A DNA stretch of 15,660 nucleotides. Source: an uncultured Chryseolinea sp. (lineage in GTDB: Bacteria; Bacteroidota; Bacteroidia; Cytophagales; Cyclobacteriaceae). Below the pieces are notes generated by a model. That model was not told the origin of the DNA and searched no databases. It saw nothing but the letters and a program-made list of their open reading frames with translations. The stretch spans positions 1 to 15,660 of the forward strand of contig CAMLER010000033.1 in assembly GCA_946478915.1 (NCBI GenBank), read 5' to 3'. The translations under genes were made by a program, and so were the position numbers. Shown here piece by piece: positions 1-6,945 of the stretch. The first letter of the stretch is position 1. Each line of letters opens with the position of its first letter.

Positions 1-1
1 G

Positions 2-481
2 GAAAGCTGGATCAAAGCGGGTGATCAATATTACCAGGCTTACACGTTTGCTATAGACCAGGCTAAACAGGGGAAACTCGCAGAAAAAGCGCAGGCTTTT
101 TTCCAAAAGGTGTTGGATTCAGATCCATCGAACCTGGAGGTGAAAACAAAACTGGCTATGACATATCTTACCAGTAGCCCGATGCAGGGAGTTACTATGT
201 TGCGAGAGGTACTTGCCGCAGATCCGAAAAATGAGCTGGCGTTGTTAAACATGGGAATGCTGTCGATTCAATCGGGTCAACATGAAAGAGCTGTCGAACG
301 ATTGGAAGAACTCGTAAAGATCAATCCGAACCATGCACAGGGCCATTTGTTGCTTGGAATCGCATTGATGAACACGGGCGACAAGATAAGGGCAAAACAA
401 CAGTTTGAAAAAATAAAACAAATGGATAGCGATCCTGCTGTACAGGCTACTGCAGATTCCTATCTCGAGGACTTAAAATAA
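2..481 (+). CDS. Tetratricopeptide-repeat protein, 3' part only
   Basis: This is the C-terminal 159 residues of a TPR protein whose start lies before the window; the frame is open from base 2. Three helix-pair repeats are visible, around KLAMTYLTSSP, LLNMGMLSIQSGQHERAVERL and LLLGIALMNTGDKIRAKQQF, each followed by a DP or NP turn. TPR arrays are protein-protein scaffolds, and the client cannot be told from sequence. The segment has no membrane span; a signal peptide or anchor could be in the missing part. The TTG at 110 could be misread as a start, but TPR-like helical sequence continues upstream of it, so a partial gene is the better reading. The stop is 13 bases before the next small gene, so co-transcription with it and rng is plausible. 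Confidence 0.85.
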   Translation, partial: ESWIKAGDQYYQAYTFAIDQAKQGKLAEKAQAFFQKVLDSDPSNLEVKTKLAMTYLTSSPMQGVTMLREVLAADPKNELALLNMGMLSIQSGQHERAVERLEELVKINPNHAQGHLLLGIALMNTGDKIRAKQQFEKIKQMDSDPAVQATADSYLEDLK

Positions 482-494
482 TTAACACATTACT

Positions 495-584
495 ATGCCT
501 AGTGGAAAGAAAAGGAAGAAACACAAAATGGCTACGCACAAGCGTAAAAAGCGTCTGAGAAAAAACAGGCATAAGAAGAAATAA
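495..584 (+). CDS. Small basic ribosomal protein, bS22/mS38 (AURKAIP1/COX24) type
   Basis: This is a 29-codon gene starting at ATG and ending at TAA. The product begins MPSGKKRKKHKMATHKRKK and ends RLRKNRHKKK, so most residues are Lys, Arg or His. The KMxxHKRKKRLRKxRHKKK pattern fits the C-terminal domain of mitochondrial mS38 (AURKAIP1, yeast COX24) and the roughly 30-residue bS22 protein known from mycobacterial small ribosomal subunits near helix 44. From memory, Bacteroidota genomes carry a similar gene just before rng. A structural role in the 30S subunit is inference by homology. It lies 13 bases after the TPR gene and 72 bases before rng. The protein is short enough that gene finders often miss it, but the gene context and motif make a chance ORF unlikely. 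Confidence 0.78.
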   Translation: MPSGKKRKKHKMATHKRKKRLRKNRHKKK

Positions 585-585
585 T

Positions 586-622
586 CGCGCAATGGCGCGG
601 TTAAATGCTGGACCATTCCAGC
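586..622 (+). other. Two tandem short hairpins in the rng leader
   Basis: Two perfect inverted repeats follow one another after the small gene's stop. The first is CGCGC (586-590), loop AATG, GCGCG (595-599). The second is GCTGGA (607-612), loop CCAT, TCCAGC (617-622). Neither is followed by a T-run, so they do not look like intrinsic terminators. They could mark the 3' end of the small mRNA, a processing site, or structure in the 5' leader of rng; which one is not decidable here. Confidence 0.4.
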
Positions 623-656
623 CTATACATACATCGTTAAATAAATTTTTTAAGTT

Positions 657-2213
657 TTGAGTAACGAACTAATTATTAGTGCCACTCAGGACGGATGTCG
701 TATAGCCCTTCTTAAAGATAAGACGCTTGTTGAATTTCATAATGAAGAGGAAGGAAGCAAGTTTACCGTAGGTGATATTTACCTCGGTACCGTAAAGAAA
801 GTTGTTCCAGGACTCAATGCAGCATTCATTGATGTCGGATATGATAAAGACGCTTTCCTCCATTACCTCGATCTCGGACCCCAGTTTAGTTCTCTTCAGA
901 AGTTTACAAAACTAGTTCGGGCGAAGAAGATCAACGGTGGCAAACTAGACAAGTTCCACGGAGAAGCTGATATTGACAAACATGGGAAAATAACCCAACA
1001 GTTGTCCAAAGGTCAGCTCCTACCAGTTCAAGTTGTAAAAGAGCCGATATCAACAAAAGGGCCACGATTATCCTGCGAGTTAGCCTTAGCCGGGCGATAC
1101 CTGGTATTGGTACCATTTTCCAATGCCGTTAGCGTTTCCAAAAAGATTACCAGTAGCGAAGAGCGAAAGCGTCTCCTTCGCCTTATACAATCTATAAAGC
1201 CTGAGAATTTTGGTGTGATCATCCGGACCGTTGCCGAAGGCAAGGAAGTAGCAGAACTGGATCGCGACCTTCGCTCTGTGGTAAAAACATGGGAAGAAGG
1301 AATGTCGCGATTGGTTGCGGCTAACCCCCGTGATAAGATCATCGGTGAACTTGACAAAACATCTTCATTGTTGCGCGATATGTTGAACGAATCGTTCGAC
1401 AATGTTCACGTCGACGATAAAAAGATATATGAAGATGTAAAGAGCTTCATTCGCAATATTGCGCCTGACAAGGAGAAGATCGTAAAACTTTACAATGGAA
1501 AGGCGAAGATATTCGAGCATTATGGAATTGAGCGTCAGATAAAATCTGCGTTTGGCCAGACCGTTAGCCTGAGGGCGGGAGGATATCTTATCATAGAACA
1601 CACGGAGGCCCTTCACGTGATCGATGTAAATAGCGGGAACAAATCCAACAGGGAAGAGAATCAGGAAACGACGGCTCTCTCGGTGAATATGGAGGCCGCA
1701 AAGGAAATCGCGCGCCAGTTGCGGCTTCGCGATATGGGTGGTATTATCGTCGTGGACTTCATAGACATGAAGAACCCCGAGAATAAAAAGCTCATTTATA
1801 AGATCATGAAGGATGAGATGGCTGACGACAAAGCAAAGTCGACCGTCCTGCCGCTGTCGAAATTCGGGTTGATGCAGATCACGCGTGAACGCGTGAGACC
1901 GCAGATGAATATAGCAACGAAGGAAGTGTGTCCTACCTGCAACGGGACGGGTAAGATCACGGCCTCAATTTTGGTATCCGACCTGATCGAAAAAAACATC
2001 GAACACTTACTTGTAAAACAAAACGAGCGCAACCTGGTACTGGCAGTTCATCCATACCTGCATGCTTATTTTACACAGGGGATCATTTCACAACGGATGC
2101 GCTGGTATTTTAAATATAAGAAGTGGGTAAGCCTTGTCAAAGATACTTCAATGGCGATCATTGAATACAAGTTCCTGAATAAGGAAGGCGAGGAGATTCA
2201 ATTGACGCAGTAA
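657..2213 (+). CDS. rng: Ribonuclease G/E family endoribonuclease
   Basis: This is a 518-residue single-strand-specific endoribonuclease of the RNase E/G family, acting in the cytoplasm in rRNA maturation and mRNA decay. An S1-like RNA-binding domain starts near residue 37 (VGDIYLGTVKKVVPGLNAAF) and appears to carry an insertion. The catalytic DNase I-like domain shows VIDVNSGN with D323 and VVDFIDM with D367, matching the two Mg-binding aspartates of E. coli RNase E (D303 and D346). The Zn-link CPTC (C425, C428) joins protomers. The length fits RNase G rather than RNase E, since there is no long disordered degradosome tail. The start is TTG: the protein begins MSNELIISATQ, as family members do, and no in-frame ATG lies at a sensible place upstream. 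It converges on frr with only 4 bases between stops. Confidence 0.96.
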   Translation: MSNELIISATQDGCRIALLKDKTLVEFHNEEEGSKFTVGDIYLGTVKKVVPGLNAAFIDVGYDKDAFLHYLDLGPQFSSLQKFTKLVRAKKINGGKLDKFHGEADIDKHGKITQQLSKGQLLPVQVVKEPISTKGPRLSCELALAGRYLVLVPFSNAVSVSKKITSSEERKRLLRLIQSIKPENFGVIIRTVAEGKEVAELDRDLRSVVKTWEEGMSRLVAANPRDKIIGELDKTSSLLRDMLNESFDNVHVDDKKIYEDVKSFIRNIAPDKEKIVKLYNGKAKIFEHYGIERQIKSAFGQTVSLRAGGYLIIEHTEALHVIDVNSGNKSNREENQETTALSVNMEAAKEIARQLRLRDMGGIIVVDFIDMKNPENKKLIYKIMKDEMADDKAKSTVLPLSKFGLMQITRERVRPQMNIATKEVCPTCNGTGKITASILVSDLIEKNIEHLLVKQNERNLVLAVHPYLHAYFTQGIISQRMRWYFKYKKWVSLVKDTSMAIIEYKFLNKEGEEIQLTQ

Positions 2214-2217
2214 GCAT

Positions 2218-2772
2218 TTAGATCGTCATAATTTCACTTTCTTTCTTCTTCATAAGGCTATCGATCTTGGCGATAAACTCGTTCGTCATTTCCTGAACAC
2301 GTTCTTCCGCATTTTTTACATCGTCTTCAGAAACGCCTTTGATGCGCTTAAGCTCTTCGTTGGTTTCTTTTCTTACGGTGCGAATACTGATGCGCCCGTG
2401 TTCACATTCATGGCCTACCTGTTTAACAAGTTGTTTTCGTCTTTCCTCCGTAAGCATGGGAATATTAATGATTACCTGCTGACCATCATTTTGAGGATTG
2501 AGTCCAAGGTTAGCGGTTAAAATCGCCTTTTCAATTTCAGGAATCATCCCTTTTTCCCACGGCTTAATAAAAATGGTTCGTGCATCGGGAGTGGTTAGGG
2601 ATGAGACCTGGTTCAATGGCGTATTGGTCCCATAGTACGAAACCAATATTCCATCCAGCATGGAGGGGTTAGCTTTGCCAGCCCTGATTTTGCCCAGCTC
2701 CTGACCCACGTGTTGCAGTGCTTTGTTCATCTGGGTTTTTGCCTCGTCCAGGTATAACTCAATTTCTTCCAT
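2218..2772 (-). CDS. frr: Ribosome recycling factor
   Basis: This is a 184-residue protein, essentially the same length as E. coli RRF (185). With EF-G it splits post-termination ribosomes into subunits. The diagnostic stretches are present: KIRAGKANPSMLDGI (binding helix), PWEKGMIPEIEKAI, NDGQQVIINIPMLTEERRK, and the long C-terminal helix ending FIAKIDSLMKKKESEIMTI. The head-and-three-helix architecture is complete and nothing is missing. It lies 42 bases downstream of pyrH on the same strand. The pyrH-frr order is conserved across many bacteria and indicates one transcript. Its stop faces the rng stop across 4 bases, so transcripts from either side must end inside the opposing gene or depend on factor-dependent termination. 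Confidence 0.98.
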   Translation of the reverse strand: MEEIELYLDEAKTQMNKALQHVGQELGKIRAGKANPSMLDGILVSYYGTNTPLNQVSSLTTPDARTIFIKPWEKGMIPEIEKAILTANLGLNPQNDGQQVIINIPMLTEERRKQLVKQVGHECEHGRISIRTVRKETNEELKRIKGVSEDDVKNAEERVQEMTNEFIAKIDSLMKKKESEIMTI

Positions 2773-2814
2773 AAAACTTAGTTAAGATTATATGGTTATG
2801 TTAATAGATTGAAG

Positions 2815-3522
2815 TCAGCTGATAAGCGTTCCGGCATCTTCACCCTTCACGACTTTCAGAAGATTGCCTTTTTTATTCATATCAAAAACAATAATCGGCA
2901 GATTGTTCTCCATGCACAAAGTGAAGGCAGTCATGTCCATTATGTTAAGATTTTTTTCATACGCCTCCTGAAAGGAAAGCTTATTATAGCGCACTGCGTC
3001 TGGAAATTTTTCAGGGTCTTTAGTATATACGCCATCAACCCGCGTTCCCTTTAAGACAACATCTGCCTGCAATTCAACAGCGCGTAAGCTGGCCGTTGAG
3101 TCGGTTGTGAAATAAGGGTTTCCAATACCTGCCCCGAATATTACAATTCTTCCTTTTTCAAGATGCCTGATCGCCCGGCGCCTGATGAAAGGTTCGCAGA
3201 CCTGTTCCATCTTAATACCCGACATCAAGCGGGTGTACATTCCATGCCGTTCAAGAGAACTTTGAAGCGCCATTGCATTGATCACAGTCGCAAGCATTCC
3301 CATATAGTCACCTTGTACACGGTCGATACCAAGGGCTTCAGCCTGTCCGCCTCTGAAAATGTTACCACCACCGATAACAATTGATAATTGAATGCCAGCA
3401 TCCTTGACTTGTTTTATCTCTGCACAATATTGTTCCAGCACCGCCGGATCAATGTTTGTGCTTTTCGAAGACCCCTGGAGAGCTTCGCCACTTAACTTAA
3501 GCAGGATGCGTTTATATTTCAT
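2815..3522 (-). CDS. pyrH: UMP kinase
   Basis: This is a 235-residue hexameric-type bacterial UMP kinase of the amino-acid-kinase fold. It phosphorylates UMP to UDP with ATP in pyrimidine nucleotide synthesis. The visible motifs are [10 protein letters not shown] (from K9), the glycine loop [11 protein letters not shown] (residues 49-59), the UMP-binding [16 protein letters not shown] (from G71), [23 protein letters not shown], and [17 protein letters not shown] in the ATP site. The length and the ATG start ([13 protein letters not shown]) match the family. It is followed by frr, the usual partner. Upstream, where tsf or rpsB is often found in other bacteria, there is a biotin carrier gene instead, separated by 89 bases that hold a 6-bp inverted repeat (TGGCGC 3537-3542, GCGCCA 3557-3562) just before this start. 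The family is normally regulated allosterically by GTP and UTP. Confidence 0.98.
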   Translation of the reverse strand: MKYKRILLKLSGEALQGSSKSTNIDPAVLEQYCAEIKQVKDAGIQLSIVIGGGNIFRGGQAEALGIDRVQGDYMGMLATVINAMALQSSLERHGMYTRLMSGIKMEQVCEPFIRRRAIRHLEKGRIVIFGAGIGNPYFTTDSTASLRAVELQADVVLKGTRVDGVYTKDPEKFPDAVRYNKLSFQEAYEKNLNIMDMTAFTLCMENNLPIIVFDMNKKGNLLKVVKGEDAGTLIS

Positions 3523-3611
3523 GAAAAATTTTTTGGTGGCGCAATATATTCAGAAAGCGCCAAGGTTTAAAAAGTGCAAATGTCAAAAGTTTTCTGTAAG
3601 AGTGCTTCTCT

Positions 3612-4106
3612 TTAGAATTCAATCAGCACCTGATTTTTTTCAACGCTGTCACCTTTCGCGACCTTAACTGTCTTCACCACACTTTGTGCAGTTGCCTTGA
3701 TCATGTTTTCCATTTTCATAGCCTCTAAAATGAGAAGAGCATCACCTGGGTTGACATGATCCCCCGGCTTTACCCGCAGGTCGACAATAAGACCGGGCAT
3801 CGGCGCTTTAATATTATTAGCTTTCCCGGCGAGCCCGTTGTTCAGTCCCATTTTTTCAAGCAGGAGATCAAATCTGTCTTTCAGGCTCACCTCATACACG
3901 TTTCCATTAATCTTGAGCTGGAAAGATTTTGTCACAGCATCCGCTTTAATTACTTCGGCCCGATAGCTCTGATTTTTTATAAGAACGTGAAAAAATTGAT
4001 TTGAAATTTTTACGAGATCCCATTCGACAGCTTTGCCATCAACAGTAAGTTGACCGTTTTCATTCTCAATGTTGAAATCCTTCTTGTTGACGGTTGCTTT
4101 GTACAT
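3612..4106 (-). CDS. Biotin carboxyl carrier protein of an acyl-CoA carboxylase type enzyme
   Basis: This is a 164-residue biotin carrier protein. The C-terminal biotinyl/lipoyl domain (about residues 95-164) has the biotinylation motif EAMKMEN with K131 as the modified lysine, 33 residues from the C-terminus as usual, and the opposing hairpin VAKGDSVEKNQVLIEF. The N-terminal half is a beta-rich region (VNKKDFNIENENGQLTVDGK) typical of the stand-alone carrier subunits found with propionyl- or acetyl-CoA carboxylases and oxaloacetate-type decarboxylases. There is no Ala/Pro-rich linker as in E. coli AccB. The linker before the domain is short and contains APMPG. No biotin carboxylase or carboxyltransferase gene is in the window, so the partner is unknown. 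The gene may be co-transcribed with pyrH (89-base gap). Its promoter should lie in the divergent region 4107-4230. Confidence 0.93.
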   Translation of the reverse strand: MYKATVNKKDFNIENENGQLTVDGKAVEWDLVKISNQFFHVLIKNQSYRAEVIKADAVTKSFQLKINGNVYEVSLKDRFDLLLEKMGLNNGLAGKANNIKAPMPGLIVDLRVKPGDHVNPGDALLILEAMKMENMIKATAQSVVKTVKVAKGDSVEKNQVLIEF

Positions 4107-4142
4107 TTCTGATTTGTTTAATCTTACAAAAGACTAAGATTC

Positions 4143-4161
4143 AATGATGCAAATCATCATT
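4143..4161. promoter_or_regulatory. Palindromic operator-like site
   Basis: A perfect 7-bp inverted repeat, AATGATG (4143-4149) and CATCATT (4155-4161), flanks a 5-base centre CAAAT. It lies 36 bases before the biotin-carrier start and before the promoter candidate of the riboswitch transcript, between two divergent genes. The size and position suit a dimeric repressor or activator, but no regulator gene is adjacent and a chance palindrome in AT-rich DNA is possible. Confidence 0.3.
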
Positions 4162-4182
4162 CTTGAAAAACTAGGCAAAAAA

Positions 4183-4215
4183 CTTGTCAATGTGAAAAAT
4201 GTAGGCATAACTTTA
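4183..4215 (+). promoter_or_regulatory. Bacteroidota-type promoter for the riboswitch transcript (candidate)
   Basis: CTTG (4183-4186) resembles the -33 TTTG box, and TAACTTTA (4208-4215) matches the -7 consensus TAnnTTTG except for its last base. The 21-base spacer is within the range for this promoter class. Transcription would begin around 4219-4222, just before the TPP aptamer, which supports the call. Confidence 0.45.
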
Positions 4216-4227
4216 CATGTCCAAAAG

Positions 4228-4303
4228 ACAAGGGGTGCCATAAACAACGGGCTGAGATCATACCCAAAGAACCTGATGCCGGTAATGCGGCCGAAGGGAA
4301 GGC
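4228..4303 (+). promoter_or_regulatory. TPP riboswitch (THI element) aptamer
   Basis: All conserved parts of the thiamine pyrophosphate aptamer occur in order: GGGGTGCC (4232-4239), CTGAGA (4252-4257), ACCC (4262-4265), AACCTGAT (4270-4277), GGTAATGC (4281-4288) and GGGAA (4296-4300). Helix P2 is GGGGT with ACCC, P3 is GCC with GGC closing a short loop, and the P4/P5 arm pairs CCT with AGG and GCCG with CGGC. Outer helix P1 is weak by eye. TPP-bound aptamers of this class normally lower expression of the gene downstream, here the TonB-dependent receptor at 4382. Confidence 0.96.
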
Positions 4304-4381
4304 AAGCTGCCTGATTAGGCAGGGTTAAACGTAAGCAGGTGCATTCCCCTGTGCGCTGCGGGTTTAAACCAAAATTTACAC
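4304..4381 (+). promoter_or_regulatory. Riboswitch expression platform and receptor leader
   Basis: Between the aptamer and the ATG at 4382 there is a perfect hairpin, CTGCCT (4307-4312), loop GATT, AGGCAG (4317-4322). A longer nested pairing follows: TTAAAC 4325-4330 with GTTTAA 4362-4367, and GCAG 4335-4338 with CTGC 4356-4359. No T-run follows any stem, so a classical intrinsic terminator is absent. GCATTCCCCT (4341-4350) can pair with aptamer bases 4231-4238 (AGGGGTGC, with a TT bulge), which would compete with aptamer folding. How the switch controls expression without a Shine-Dalgarno sequence or terminator is inference only. Confidence 0.5.
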
Positions 4382-6742
4382 ATGTTCAAGTTTATCCAAT
4401 GTGTCGCAGCGATGCTGTTGACCACAGGTGCTTATGCACAACAGTTTTCTCTGACCGGAACGGTGCGCGATTCGCGTGAAGACCAGTTGTTGAGTGGAGC
4501 TACTGTTCAATTAAAGGCCACGGAATATTCCGCAATTACTGACAAGGATGGTAATTTCCGAATCGAAAATATTCGTGCGGGTAAGTATACCGTTGTGGTG
4601 CGATTCGTAGGGTTCACACCCGAAGAGCGGGAGATCAATCTAGCGAATGACATGGAATTATCTATTGATTTGATTCCGTCGGTCCAAATGACGGACGAAG
4701 TTGTGGTGTATGCGACAAGAGCACGCGAAAAAACCCCAACCACGTTTACGCATGTAAACAAACAAACCCTCGAGAAGCAAAATTTCGGACAGGATATTCC
4801 TATGCTTTTGAATTGGACTCCTTCGATGGTCACAACGTCTGATGCAGGAGCCGGCGTCGGTTATACCGGTCTGCGTATACGCGGCACCGACGCATCGCGG
4901 ATCAACGTTACCATTAATGGGATTGCCCTAAATGATAGCGAATCACAGGGGGTTTTCTGGGTAAATACTCCGGATCTTGCTTCATCTGTTCAAAGTATTC
5001 AGATCCAAAGAGGAGTAGGGACATCAACCAATGGGGCAGGCGCATTTGGCGCTACTGTCAGCGTTCAGACTGATGTGCTGTCACGCGATCCATATGTCGA
5101 GGGAATGGCGTCCTATGGTTCATTCAATACACAGCGATATACTTTCAAAGGTGGAACTGGTTTGATCAAGGACAGGTGGTCGTTTGACGCGCGCGTTTCG
5201 AAGATAAGCTCTGACGGATTTCTTCGTCGCGCATCATCAGATCTGAATTCATATTATATAAGTGGCGCATTTTATGGTGAGAAAACGATTGTAAAGGCAA
5301 TCACTTTTGGTGGTCATGAAGAAACATACCAGGCTTGGAATGGGGTAGATAAAGAAACTATGGATATAGACCGCCGCTTCAATTACTCAGGCGCGATTTA
5401 TGACGATACAGGAACTATCGAAAGATTTTACGATCGTGAAGTTGATGACTATCGCCAGGATCATTACCAATTGCATATATCACAGCAACTGTCTGACTAC
5501 TGGAACGGTAATATTTCATTTCACTATACGCGTGGAAAGGGATACTTCGAACAATACAAACAGGATGAGGCATTTGAAGATCTGGGCCTACCGAACGTGA
5601 CGATTGGAAACGAGACAATTGAATCAAGCGATGTTATCGTTCGACGGTGGTTGGATAATGACTACTATGGAGCCACGTTTTCGGCTAATCATGCCAAGGG
5701 AAAAACTGATCTGACGCTCGGAGGCGCTTTCAGCAGGTACGATAATGCCCGCCACTTCGGTGAAATAATTTGGTCGGAAATCGCCGTCGCGTCTCCTATC
5801 CGGCATGTCTACTATGATGGTGAATCTCAAAAAAGTGACTTTAATTTTTTTGGAAAGCTGAGCTATGCATGGACAGAAAATTTAAGTTCTTTCCTCGATC
5901 TGCAATATCGTTCTATCGATTACCAGACAGCCGGAGTTGACAATGATCAAAGCGTATACGCAGTTGATGATCATTTTGATTTTTTCAATCCGAAATTGGG
6001 CGTTAGCTACGAAGTTGCCGGCAATAGCGTGCTATACACTTCGTATGCCATTGCGAACCGGGAACCAAATAGAACAGACTATCTTGACGGCGCGGGCAAG
6101 CCAAAGTCCGAACGACTGGGAAATCTGGAAATCGGTTGGAGAAAAACATCGAAGAGCTACGGACTTGACGTAAATTATTATTTGATGAATTACACCGATC
6201 AGCTTGTCCTTACTGGCGCCATAAGCGATGTTGGTGCCCCTATCCGGGCTAACATTGGTAAAAGCTATCGCATGGGAGTTGAGGTTGCGGGAACATTAAA
6301 TTTCTCCGACAAACTAGACTGGATAGCCAATGCGACCTGGAGTATTAACAAGAACAGAGACTACACCTGGGTGGATGCAAACAACAATCACCTGAAACGG
6401 AACACGACTATCATATTGTCGCCTTCTTGGGTTGCGGGCAGCCAGATAAGGTGGAAGCCTTTCGAACGCTTTGAGGCTAACTTTCTCACAAAGTACGTCG
6501 GGAAGCAATTCCTGGATAATACGGAGGATGCGAATGTTGCATTGGATGCATATCTGATTAATGATCTTCGATTTTCCTATCGCTTTATGCCTGAAAATGT
6601 GCGTTTTATTGAGATCGGATTGTTGATAAACAATGTTTTTGATGCAGAATATGCGTCAAACGGCTACGGATATGACGGTGTGCCATATTTTTATCCGCAG
6701 GCAGGCATAAACTTTCTGGCAATGTTTACGGTAAAGCTCTAA
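4382..6742 (+). CDS. TonB-dependent outer-membrane receptor, probably for thiamine or a precursor
   Basis: This is a 786-residue outer-membrane transporter. It starts with a signal peptide (MFKFIQCVAAMLLTTGAYAQ, cleavage after Ala or Gln near 19-20). A carboxypeptidase-regulatory-like beta-sandwich follows at about 22-105 (LTGTVRDSREDQLLSGATV, KDGNFRIENIRAGKYTVVV), then a TonB-box-like EVVVYATR (from E106). The plug domain is at about 120-230 (GLRIRGTDASRINVTINGIALNDSESQGVFW, IQRGVGTSTNGAGAFG). A long 22-strand-type barrel ends in an aromatic/hydrophobic C-terminus (FLAMFTVKL). Energised uptake through TonB-ExbBD is the family mechanism. The ligand assignment rests on the TPP riboswitch immediately upstream; riboswitch-controlled receptors for thiamine are known in Bacteroides. 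No inner-membrane thiamine transporter (PnuT) or kinase is encoded beside it. Ligand specificity cannot be read from the barrel. Confidence 0.93.
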   Translation: MFKFIQCVAAMLLTTGAYAQQFSLTGTVRDSREDQLLSGATVQLKATEYSAITDKDGNFRIENIRAGKYTVVVRFVGFTPEEREINLANDMELSIDLIPSVQMTDEVVVYATRAREKTPTTFTHVNKQTLEKQNFGQDIPMLLNWTPSMVTTSDAGAGVGYTGLRIRGTDASRINVTINGIALNDSESQGVFWVNTPDLASSVQSIQIQRGVGTSTNGAGAFGATVSVQTDVLSRDPYVEGMASYGSFNTQRYTFKGGTGLIKDRWSFDARVSKISSDGFLRRASSDLNSYYISGAFYGEKTIVKAITFGGHEETYQAWNGVDKETMDIDRRFNYSGAIYDDTGTIERFYDREVDDYRQDHYQLHISQQLSDYWNGNISFHYTRGKGYFEQYKQDEAFEDLGLPNVTIGNETIESSDVIVRRWLDNDYYGATFSANHAKGKTDLTLGGAFSRYDNARHFGEIIWSEIAVASPIRHVYYDGESQKSDFNFFGKLSYAWTENLSSFLDLQYRSIDYQTAGVDNDQSVYAVDDHFDFFNPKLGVSYEVAGNSVLYTSYAIANREPNRTDYLDGAGKPKSERLGNLEIGWRKTSKSYGLDVNYYLMNYTDQLVLTGAISDVGAPIRANIGKSYRMGVEVAGTLNFSDKLDWIANATWSINKNRDYTWVDANNNHLKRNTTIILSPSWVAGSQIRWKPFERFEANFLTKYVGKQFLDNTEDANVALDAYLINDLRFSYRFMPENVRFIEIGLLINNVFDAEYASNGYGYDGVPYFYPQAGINFLAMFTVKL

Positions 6743-6945
6743 GGGTAAATCGCAAATTGTTTCCGATTCCCGGGATGTAGGCTTTGGAATAGTGTGCACT
6801 TAGGGGGCCATGGCGGTTGCCTAATATGTGCAGTGGCCTACCGCCGCTCTAGCGACATTAATTGGAAATTGTACAATAACCAACTTTCTCAATCTTGAAC
6901 TCAATTCGGCTGTCCGGTGTTAATTCAATGTCGTTTTGACAGGTT
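6743..6945. other. Intergenic region with possible stem-loop, no gene seen
   Basis: No credible coding frame lies between the receptor stop and the metallopeptidase promoter. The stretch 6797-6845 is G/C-rich compared with its surroundings and can fold: GGCGGT (6812-6817) pairs with ACCGCC (6840-6845), with an inner GCC (6819-6821) to GGC (6835-6837). There is a competing pairing of GCAC-TTAGG with CCTAA-TAT-GTGC. No T-run follows, so it is not an obvious terminator. Confidence 0.35.

Noticed and set aside
110..481. A complete 123-residue gene starting at TTG 110
   Set aside because: The frame is open to the window start and the upstream residues continue the helical TPR-like pattern, so it is a partial gene.
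1028..1402. Minus-strand frame of 124 codons inside rng
   Set aside because: It lies antisense to a fully conserved catalytic gene, has low-complexity Arg/Ser composition and no recognisable domain.
3537..3562. Inverted repeat TGGCGC-N14-GCGCCA between the biotin carrier gene and pyrH as a terminator
   Set aside because: The loop is long, the stem is only 6 bp, and on the minus strand it is followed by CCAAAAAA and not a T-run. It is mentioned under pyrH only.
5400..5600. Overlapping small frames inside the TonB-dependent receptor
   Set aside because: They are out-of-frame shadows of a continuous barrel-coding gene without family features.
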